A stretch of DNA of 10,478 nt from contig DHPY01000002.1 in the NCBI GenBank assembly GCA_002411015.1, positions 1-10,478 of the forward strand, given 5' to 3'. Positions 1 to 5,118 of this stretch are shown piece after piece (the first letter of the stretch is position 1; every line of letters starts with the position of its first letter). The notes under the pieces were generated by a model. The model ran no database searches. It was not told the DNA's origin and worked only from the letters and a program-made list of their open reading frames with translations. This DNA comes from Armatimonadetes bacterium UBA5352 (lineage in GTDB: Bacteria; Armatimonadota; Zipacnadia; Zipacnadales; UBA5352). Position numbers and translations under genes: made by a program.

Positions 1-7
1 CCCCCTT

Positions 8-59
8 GTTAGACGGAGAAGAAGCCGCTAAAGCGCCTCCGCTCCAGAACGGCCCGACG
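8..59. repeat. 52-bp direct repeat, copy 1
   Basis: This copy matches 124-175 at a constant offset of 116 bp, with five mismatches (positions 14, 15, 20, 31 and 54), about 90% identity. It contains a small internal hairpin (CGCT-aa-AGCG, 26-35). Both copies read in the same direction and flank the hairpin element at 87-120. In this copy the frame corresponding to the end of the radical SAM gene also reads ...RSGAEAL-stop, but the residue matching Cys467 is Gly. It is probably a dispersed intergenic repeat; no transposase is visible. Confidence 0.8.
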
Positions 60-86
60 GACCCGCGCGCCCCCCGGGTCGTTTCC

Positions 87-120
87 CAGTCGTGTGGAGG
101 GGAGGGGCTTCAGCCGCTCC
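87..120. repeat. Hairpin element with CAGTCGTGTGG leader, copy 1
   Basis: The element begins with CAGTCGTGTGG (87-97), identical to 4974-4984. It continues into an imperfect hairpin at 101-120: GGAG, a g-g mismatch, GGCT, a 2-nt loop, AGCC, CTCC. Bases 101-113 are also the exact reverse complement of 4994-5006 (13 nt). The stem lies 24 bp past the stop codon of the radical SAM gene. It could end or stabilise that transcript, but no T-tract follows on either strand, so a dispersed palindromic repeat is the safer reading. Confidence 0.6.
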
Positions 121-123
121 CAC

Positions 124-175
124 GTTAGATCGAGACGAAGCCGCTAGAGCGCCTCCGCTCCAGAACGGCACGACG
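124..175. repeat. 52-bp direct repeat, copy 2, overlapping the 3' end of the radical SAM gene
   Basis: This is the second copy of the repeat at 8-59. Its segment 144-175 lies inside the minus-strand radical SAM coding region. It encodes residues 466-474 (SCRSGAEAL) and the TAG stop (144-146). It carries the same small hairpin as copy 1 (CGCT-ag-AGCG, 142-151). The overlap suggests the element inserted into, or recombined at, the 3' end of the gene and replaced the original C-terminus. Confidence 0.8.
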
Positions 176-1568
176 AAGCCGCGCGCTCCAGCGGACATCC
201 TCCGCCGCACAGCCGCAGGTCCTCGCAGCCGCAGCACTTCGCAGGCAGGTCGGCCTGCTCCGGATGCTCCCGGCGGAGGCGGACGCGCGTGAAAAGCTCC
301 GACTCCCACACGCGCTCCCACGGGTCTCGCAGCAGATTGCCCGCCGCCTCGTAGTATGACTGGCACGGGAGCACATCGCCGTTCGGCTCAATGCAGACCG
401 AGTACTCCGCCGCGTTGCAGAAGCGCAGGCCCACGCCCTCCGCCATCGGTGACAGCTCACAGTGCCGCGTGACCGTGTACCACAGGAAGCGCATCTCCAG
501 CGCCGACGCGTGCTCCCTCACCCGCGCCAGCACCTCGCGCAGCCGCGGGATGCTCAGCGCGGACGGATTTGCCGCCCCGCAGCCGGAGTGGATCATGCCG
601 TTCATCGCGAAGGTGCGCAGGCCGAGCGAGTGCAGGAACTCCACGATCTCCTCGGCCTCGTCCGCATTCTCCTCGACGAGCGTCGTGTTCGTGATAGTGT
701 GCAGGCCGCGCTCAAGGCAGGTGCGCGCGCCGGCGACCGTCTCCTCGAAGGCCTCCGCGCCGACTATGCGGTTGTGCAGCTCCGGGCGGTGCGAGGCCAG
801 CGTAACCTGCGCGTGATCGAGCCCGGCCTCCACCAGCGCGTCCACGAACGCCGTGTCGCTCAGCCGCCGGCCGTTCGTGTTCATGCCGCAGATCATCCCG
901 AGGCCCTCGGCATACCGCACAAGCTCGGGTAGCTGCTCGTAGAGCGTGGGCTCGCCTCCGGTGAAGATCACCCACGGGACGCCGATCGCCCAGAGCCGGT
1001 CGAGCGCCTCGCGCCACTGCGCCACGCTCAGCGACGGCATCTCGCGTCGCCCCGGCTCGTTGTAGCAGTGCGCGCAGCGGTTATTGCAGGCGTAGGTGAG
1101 CGCGAGATCGGCCTTCAGCGGCGCCTGCGCGCGGATGGACAGCGGCGCAGGCTGCGGGATCCCCGCCTCGCAGATGCGGCAGCGCTCGGACGGCCGGCTG
1201 AGCTTCATGATCGCCGCGCGCACGCGGTCATACTCGGCCTGCAGCGCGAAATCGCGCGGGCCGCCGAAGCGCGTGCGCAGATGCAGCACGACGCGGTCGC
1301 TCGGCACCTCATCGAAGACGAGCGCCGCGCACTCCGCCTGCAGCGGCGAGAGGTGCAGCGCGTCCGCGCCATCCACGACCAGAAGGCCGGTGCCGTCGGC
1401 GTGCGTGCGCAGGTGCAGCCGCACGCGGCCATCCGGGCCGTCGGTGCAGCGATGTCGCAGCGTGACGCGGTCGGTCGCAGCCGTGAGCGCGTTCAGTCGC
1501 GTGCCGAGACGCCCGAGGTCGTCACGGATGCCATCGCGCAGCCGGCTGAAGAGGCCGTCGGCTACCAC
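144..1568 (-). CDS. Radical SAM/SPASM enzyme with N-terminal PqqD-like domain
   Basis: Cytoplasmic iron-sulfur enzyme that uses S-adenosylmethionine to start radical chemistry; substrate unknown. Seen: the radical SAM cluster motif CNNRCAHC (Cys161, 165, 168), GGEP at 204-207, and a SPASM-type C-terminus with Cys384, Cys392, Cys402 and a C-x2-C-x5-C-x3-C block (Cys445, 448, 454, 458) for auxiliary clusters. Residues about 58-123 (from GLLVVDG to the helix ending AAIMKL) read like the PqqD/RiPP-recognition fold: beta hairpin, then LSPLQAEC helix, then a second helix pair. Cys130-x2-Cys133 lies in the linker. Related SPASM proteins modify peptides or mature enzymes (PqqE, anSME), so a peptide substrate is an inference. 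The GTG start has GAGGAG 8 nt upstream (1577-1582) and overlaps the previous gene by 7 bases, suggesting coupled translation. The last nine residues come from a repeat, so the native C-terminus may be lost. No precursor peptide gene was found nearby. Confidence 0.92.
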   Translation of the reverse strand: MVADGLFSRLRDGIRDDLGRLGTRLNALTAATDRVTLRHRCTDGPDGRVRLHLRTHADGTGLLVVDGADALHLSPLQAECAALVFDEVPSDRVVLHLRTRFGGPRDFALQAEYDRVRAAIMKLSRPSERCRICEAGIPQPAPLSIRAQAPLKADLALTYACNNRCAHCYNEPGRREMPSLSVAQWREALDRLWAIGVPWVIFTGGEPTLYEQLPELVRYAEGLGMICGMNTNGRRLSDTAFVDALVEAGLDHAQVTLASHRPELHNRIVGAEAFEETVAGARTCLERGLHTITNTTLVEENADEAEEIVEFLHSLGLRTFAMNGMIHSGCGAANPSALSIPRLREVLARVREHASALEMRFLWYTVTRHCELSPMAEGVGLRFCNAAEYSVCIEPNGDVLPCQSYYEAAGNLLRDPWERVWESELFTRVRLRREHPEQADLPAKCCGCEDLRLCGGGCPLERAASSCRSGAEAL

Positions 1569-1903
1569 TTGGGCTTCTCCTCAAGCTGATACTCGGTGCC
1601 GCAGTAGGGGCACTTGACGTAGATCGCGCCCTCCTTCATCTGGAGAGCATCGGAGGCGAGTTGCGCGCCGCAGGACTTGCACCGCAGCTGCTGAAGCTCG
1701 GTATCACCGGTGAAGTCTACCTTGTGGGTGATCTTCATCTCCGGGCCCTTGGAGCGCGCGAGGTAGATCATGAAGACTGCAGTCCCGAGGAGCACACCGC
1801 CATACACCAACCACCTAACGGTTGGTCCCTGGCCTGAACCCAGGATGAAGGCGATGCCAAGTGCGCCGAACACTCCAGCCAGCACGTAAGCGACTGTCTT
1901 CAT
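1562..1903 (-). CDS. Small membrane protein with C-terminal zinc ribbon
   Basis: 113 residues starting MKTVAYVLAG. Two hydrophobic segments (about residues 4-21 and 31-47) are separated by a short polar turn containing PTVRW. A soluble tail follows with two Cys pairs, CKSC and CPYC, in the spacing of a zinc ribbon, and the protein ends EEKPKW. The tail is probably cytoplasmic. I do not recognise a named family; short proteins joining membrane helices and a zinc ribbon are common and mostly uncharacterised. The ATG at 1903 was chosen because translation upstream of it (possible to 2053) is Arg/Ala/Gly-rich, non-hydrophobic and intrudes into the divergent promoter region. No clear Shine-Dalgarno precedes this ATG, so the start is less secure than the gene. 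It is first in a two-gene unit with the overlapping radical SAM gene and may anchor or assist that enzyme. Confidence 0.8.
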   Translation of the reverse strand: MKTVAYVLAGVFGALGIAFILGSGQGPTVRWLVYGGVLLGTAVFMIYLARSKGPEMKITHKVDFTGDTELQQLRCKSCGAQLASDALQMKEGAIYVKCPYCGTEYQLEEKPKW

Positions 1904-1955
1904 AGCGGAAACGGCGCGTGCGGGCGCCGCAGTACCTCCTCCGGGAGTGCGAGCA

Positions 1956-1976
1956 TGCCTGTTCGCGGACCAGGCA
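1956..1976. repeat. Inverted repeat in the divergent region (TGCCTG-9-CAGGCA)
   Basis: Perfect 6-bp arms TGCCTG (1956-1961) and CAGGCA (1971-1976) are separated by 9 nt. The position between two divergent genes would suit a regulator-binding site, but arms this short can occur by chance in GC-rich DNA. Confidence 0.3.
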
Positions 1977-2011
1977 CGGATTTCGCCCGAGCACGCGAGG
2001 TGACCTGCAAC

Positions 2012-2023
2012 CAGTGCGCACTG
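2012..2023. promoter_or_regulatory. 12-bp perfect palindrome, possible operator
   Basis: CAGTGCGCACTG is a perfect palindrome 84 bp upstream of the DUF4838 gene start and 108 bp upstream of the zinc-ribbon gene start. No second copy was noticed in the window. A dimeric repressor or activator site is possible, but at this base composition a palindrome of this length is expected a few times per 10 kb, so this is a weak call. Confidence 0.25.
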
Positions 2024-2096
2024 CGTAGCTCCACCTTCGCAAAGCGCCCTCATCCGCGCGAGGTCTCAGACACCCCCGAGGCGAAATCACCGCTCT

Positions 2097-2103
2097 GGAG
2101 GTG
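2097..2103 (+). promoter_or_regulatory. Shine-Dalgarno fixing the DUF4838 gene start
   Basis: GGAGGTG, with its GGAGG core 6 nt before ATG 2108. It selects this ATG, which opens directly into a signal peptide, over the in-frame ATG 51 codons upstream (1955), which has no such site. Confidence 0.8.
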
Positions 2104-2107
2104 CACC

Positions 2108-4960
2108 ATGCGCATACGTGCAGCGATCATAGTCGCATTACTCGTCGTCCTCATCGCCTCATCTGCCTGCGCCCTGGAGATCGTTTCCGAGGGACAGTCG
2201 GCTTTCACGATAGTCATGCCCGACGAGCCCACGCCCACCGCGCAGATGGCCGCTCAGGAGCTGCAGAGCTACCTGCAGCGCATCACCGGCGCACAGCTTC
2301 CGCTGGTCGCCGAGGCCGACGCACCTGCGGGCCCGTGCATCTACGTCGGCCCCTGCCGTGCAGCCATCGCCGCAGGACTCGTGCCTGAGGAGCGCGAGGC
2401 ATACGCCATCCGCCACATCGGCGACGACCTGCTGATCGCGGGCGAAGACACCGCCGAGGACCCGCTCGGCACCGCGCGCACCGGCACGCTCTACGGTGTC
2501 TATGAGCTGCTGCGCGAGTTCGGCGGCGTCCGCTGGCTCTGGCCGGGGGAGCTTGGTGAGGTCGTGCCGCAATCGCCCGACTTCAGCGTCCCGGACGGTC
2601 TCGACCGCGCCGTCGCGCCTGACTTCGCCATCCGCCACCTCTGGCTGACCTACAAGAATCCGCCGCGGGTGCGCGATCGCTACATGCGCTGGTACCGGCG
2701 CACCGGCCAGGGCCAGGCGCTCACCGGGAACTCCGGCCACGCCTACTACAGCCGCATGGGCGGCAACGCGCTCTTCGAGGTGCATCCGGAGTACTACGCG
2801 CTCGTCGGCGGGCAGCGCAAGCCCTTCACCGGCAATCGCGGGCAGATCTGCACCAGCAACCCGGAGGTCGTGCGGATCGTGGCGGAATCGGCGCTTACCG
2901 ACACCCGCGATATCGCGCCGATCGCCCCCAACGACGGCAGCGGCTTCTGCGAGTGCCCCAACTGCCGCGCGCTGGACGTGGACGACTACCTGATGCCGTG
3001 GGGCGGCGGGGAGATGATCGCGCTCACCGACCGCATCTTCACATTCGTGAACCAGGTGGCGCACATTGTCGCCGAGCGCGATCCGCAGAAGCTCCTCGGG
3101 CACTACGCTTACACGTTCTTCAAGCCGCCGCCAGCGCACATCGACGACCTCGAGGACAACATCGTCCTGTTCTTCGCGCAGGCCTGCCACTGGTTCCGCG
3201 ACCCGGAACTGAGGGCCGACTACCGCGGCTACATCGACGCCTGGTCGCGCTACGGCAACCCGCTGGTCTCACGCGAGTACCTGGGCCTGATCTACTGGCT
3301 GGATATGCCGAACGTCCACACGCGCCTGATCGAGCAGGAGGTCGCCTACCTCAAAGACCGCGGCTTCATCGGGCTCGACTCGGAGATGTGCGATAACTTC
3401 TCGACGCATGGGCCCAACTACTACCTCGCGGCCCGGATGATCTGGGACACGAGCCTCACGCGCGAGGAGGTCCTGAGCGACTACTACCGCGCAGGTTTCG
3501 GCCCGGCGGCCGATGATGTCGCCGAGTACTACGACATCTTTGAGACGCGCCTGGAGCAGCTTGGTCCGGAGGCCGCGGGGGCCGGCTCTGCCAACCGCGC
3601 GAAGCTCCCGATGCAGTTCAACCCAGAGACGCTCTCACGGGCAAGGGCCGCGCTGGAGCGCGCCTACACACGCACCGACGACCCGACAATCCGCGCGCGC
3701 CTCGACTTCGTGAAGATCGGGCTGGAGTACACGGAGGTCACCACCGAACTGATGCGCATCGCCGGCAGGCTCAACTCGGCCGGGATGTCGCTGGGGATCG
3801 TGGAGAGTGTGCCGATCGACCACCAGCCGAGCGAGGAGGAGTTGATCGGATGGCTGCGGGAGGCGCTGGCGCTGCATGAGCGCCGCTGGGCCATCATCGA
3901 CGGCCAGGGCGACCTGCCCGCGCTGCACCGCCCGGCGCTGCTGGAGGCCGAGGCGCAGGGGCGCTGGGGCGAGGGCATTGCTGATCGCCTGACCGTGGTG
4001 GCCGACGAGGCGGGGCGCTTCTTTGAGTTGCCGCTGCAGTGGCACTTCCAAGTGGAGGGCGAGGGTCAGGGAGAGGCCGCAGGCTGGCACCTGCCGGAGT
4101 TCGGTGATAGCGCCTGGCCGCTGATCGGCACGAGCGTTCCGTGGGAGCGCCAGGGCTACGAGGGCTTCGACGGCGTCGGCTGGTACCGCGTGCGCTTCGA
4201 CTTGACGGAGGAGCAGGCGGCCGCTGAGAAGGTCACGCTGCGCATCGGCGCGATCGACGAGGATGGCTGGGTGTGGCTCAACGGCGAGCAGGTCGGCGAG
4301 ATCATCTTCGACATCAACGTGAACGAGAATAGCTGGCAGGAGCCGCTGGATATTGACGTAACGGGCAAGCTGCGCGCGGGCACGAACGCGGTCGCGGTGC
4401 GTGTGCGTGACCGCTCGGGCGCGGGCGGCCTCTGGCAGCGCAGCTACCTGATCTTCGGCGAGGAGCGCGTGAACCTGCTGGAGGGAGGCTCGTTCGAGGA
4501 CGCTGCCGATCGCTGGGCATTCTCCGGCCGCGGCGAGTATCGCTCCGAGATCGTGGCGGGCGAGGGCTACGCCTCCGAGCATGCGCTGCGGATTGTGGTG
4601 CCCGAGGACCCGGAGGCCCTCGCATCAGCGGCCACGACCGTCGCGGCGGAGGCCGGACACGCGTACGCCTTCACGTTCCGCTACCAGACACAGGGCGTGG
4701 GGACGCACCCGACGATCACCGACTCGCCGAAGGTGCGCGTGATCTTCAAGGACGCGGCCGGGCAGTCGGTGACCGACTCGACCGGCTACTTCTGGGCGAG
4801 CCTGAAGGTTCCGCCGAACACCGATGACTGGCAGCAGGCGATCGTGCATTTCACCACGCCGCCCGGGACGGCGAAGATCTCACTAACGGTCTTCTTCCAC
4901 CTCCCCGGCAGCTACCTTGTGGATGATTTGACGCTGCGGGACTACGGCGCGCGGGAGTAG
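2108..4960 (+). CDS. Secreted DUF4838-type glycoside hydrolase-like protein with two carbohydrate-binding-like domains
   Basis: 950 residues. A Sec signal peptide (1-22) has a hydrophobic run from AAIIVALLVVLI and probable cleavage after ACA. Residues about 30-165 resemble the small N-terminal domain of GH67/GH20-type enzymes (AAQELQSYLQRITGAQLPLV). Residues about 170-480 form the putative barrel with DUF4838 hallmarks: APNDGSGFCECPNC (273-286; Cys281, 283, 286), GHYAYTFFKPP (331-341), and GLDSEMCDNF...GPNYYLAARMIWD (422-447). A helical region follows (about 500-635), then a GH2-like galactose-binding sandwich (about 640-782; WVWLNGEQVG, GTNAVAVRV) and a CBM4/9-like sandwich (about 788-944; NLLEGGSFED, YLVDDLTL). 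Known: DUF4838 is an uncharacterised family allied to alpha-glucuronidase-like barrels; its activity is not established. Asp425/Glu426 are candidate acidic residues, by inference only. It is the first gene of a three-gene plus-strand run. The signal peptide has Cys21 but no proper lipobox, so export rather than lipid anchoring is expected. Confidence 0.9.
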   Translation: MRIRAAIIVALLVVLIASSACALEIVSEGQSAFTIVMPDEPTPTAQMAAQELQSYLQRITGAQLPLVAEADAPAGPCIYVGPCRAAIAAGLVPEEREAYAIRHIGDDLLIAGEDTAEDPLGTARTGTLYGVYELLREFGGVRWLWPGELGEVVPQSPDFSVPDGLDRAVAPDFAIRHLWLTYKNPPRVRDRYMRWYRRTGQGQALTGNSGHAYYSRMGGNALFEVHPEYYALVGGQRKPFTGNRGQICTSNPEVVRIVAESALTDTRDIAPIAPNDGSGFCECPNCRALDVDDYLMPWGGGEMIALTDRIFTFVNQVAHIVAERDPQKLLGHYAYTFFKPPPAHIDDLEDNIVLFFAQACHWFRDPELRADYRGYIDAWSRYGNPLVSREYLGLIYWLDMPNVHTRLIEQEVAYLKDRGFIGLDSEMCDNFSTHGPNYYLAARMIWDTSLTREEVLSDYYRAGFGPAADDVAEYYDIFETRLEQLGPEAAGAGSANRAKLPMQFNPETLSRARAALERAYTRTDDPTIRARLDFVKIGLEYTEVTTELMRIAGRLNSAGMSLGIVESVPIDHQPSEEELIGWLREALALHERRWAIIDGQGDLPALHRPALLEAEAQGRWGEGIADRLTVVADEAGRFFELPLQWHFQVEGEGQGEAAGWHLPEFGDSAWPLIGTSVPWERQGYEGFDGVGWYRVRFDLTEEQAAAEKVTLRIGAIDEDGWVWLNGEQVGEIIFDINVNENSWQEPLDIDVTGKLRAGTNAVAVRVRDRSGAGGLWQRSYLIFGEERVNLLEGGSFEDAADRWAFSGRGEYRSEIVAGEGYASEHALRIVVPEDPEALASAATTVAAEAGHAYAFTFRYQTQGVGTHPTITDSPKVRVIFKDAAGQSVTDSTGYFWASLKVPPNTDDWQQAIVHFTTPPGTAKISLTVFFHLPGSYLVDDLTLRDYGARE

Positions 4961-4973
4961 CGGCCTTCGAGTC

Positions 4974-5006
4974 CAGTCGTGTGGGGACGGGCTCTGAAGC
5001 CCCTCC
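4974..5006. repeat. Hairpin element with CAGTCGTGTGG leader, copy 2
   Basis: The leader CAGTCGTGTGG (4974-4984) is identical to 87-97. It is followed by a stem at 4985-5006: GGA, a c-c mismatch, GGGCT, loop CTGA, AGCCC, TCC. It lies 13 bp after the stop codon of the DUF4838 gene. It may attenuate or stabilise the transcript 3' end; there is no U-tract, so it is not a standard intrinsic terminator. It is the first of three palindromic elements in the 158-bp gap. Confidence 0.65.
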
Positions 5007-5031
5007 GTTTCATACCGGCGGGCTAACGACC

Positions 5032-5061
5032 AACGGCGCACGGGCGAGACGCCGGTGCCAC
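5032..5061. repeat. GGGCGAGACGCC palindromic repeat, copy A (imperfect stem)
   Basis: A 30-bp unit identical to 5075-5104 except for one base. Its 9-bp stem GCACGGGCG/CGCCGGTGC (5038-5046, 5050-5058; 3-nt loop AGA) has one g-g mismatch. It forms a tandem pair with copy B, spaced 43 bp start to start. Both units are preceded by GGCTAAC (5021 and 5071). Confidence 0.8.
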
Positions 5062-5074
5062 AACGACAACGGCT

Positions 5075-5104
5075 AACGGCGCACGGGCGAGACGCCCGTG
5101 CCAC
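5075..5104. repeat. GGGCGAGACGCC palindromic repeat, copy B (perfect stem)
   Basis: The perfect 9-bp stem GCACGGGCG/CGCCCGTGC (5081-5089, 5093-5101) has loop AGA. It is followed by CAC and then directly by the Shine-Dalgarno of the next gene at 5105. In RNA this very stable hairpin would end four bases before the ribosome-binding site, so it may affect translation start or shield mRNA from degradation. It is probably a REP-like dispersed element; no REP-associated transposase is in the window. Confidence 0.85.
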
Positions 5105-5112
5105 GAGAGGTG
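5105..5112 (+). promoter_or_regulatory. Shine-Dalgarno fixing the start of the second exported gene
   Basis: GAGAGGTG lies 6 nt before ATG 5119. It excludes the in-frame GTG at 5098, which lies inside the palindrome and would add seven residues in front of an otherwise typical signal peptide. Confidence 0.75.
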
Positions 5113-5118
5113 ACGCTC

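Larger units (their letters stand above)
1904..2107. promoter_or_regulatory. Divergent intergenic region between the radical SAM unit and the glycosidase cluster
   Basis: 204 bp separate the two divergent starts, so promoters for both transcription units should be here. I could not read a convincing -35/-10 pair on either strand. It contains two inverted repeats (1956-1976 and 2012-2023), the only clear structure apart from the Shine-Dalgarno at 2097-2103. Open frames run into it from both sides (to 2053 on minus, from 1955 on plus), but they oppose each other and carry no recognisable protein features. Confidence 0.5.

Noticed and set aside
28..366. Small minus-strand frame ending in the first repeat copy
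   Set aside because: It overlaps the SPASM-encoding part of the radical SAM gene in another frame and is low-complexity Gly/Arg/Ala/Pro. Its end resembles the radical SAM end only because both read through the repeat.
1904..2053. N-terminal extension of the zinc-ribbon protein to 2053
   Set aside because: The 50 added residues are Ala/Arg/Gly-rich with no features, and they oppose the plus-strand extension in the same DNA; MKTVAY is a natural membrane-protein start.
1955..2107. N-terminal extension of the DUF4838 protein from ATG 1955
   Set aside because: It would bury the signal peptide behind 51 polar residues. ATG 2108 has GGAGGTG in front and opens the signal peptide directly.
2108..2175. 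Lipoprotein signal in the DUF4838 protein (Cys21)
   Set aside because: The residues before Cys21 are S-S-A rather than a Leu-led lipobox, and ACA just after fits signal peptidase I.
2159..3190. Long antisense frame over the DUF4838 gene, with similar ones at 3635-4582, 8518-9333 and 9367-10146
   Set aside because: All have the composition of frame shadows in high-GC DNA, no plausible Shine-Dalgarno, and lie wholly inside well-supported genes.
5021..5104. CRISPR array
   Set aside because: Only two units, each palindromic, with an 13-bp spacer between the 30-bp cores; no further units and no cas gene.
5098..5118. GTG start at 5098 for the second exported gene
   Set aside because: It lies within the palindromic repeat and upstream of the Shine-Dalgarno used by ATG 5119.
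4961..5118. Intrinsic transcription terminator after the DUF4838 gene
   Set aside because: Hairpins are present, but no T-rich tract follows any of them; they are better read as palindromic repeats.
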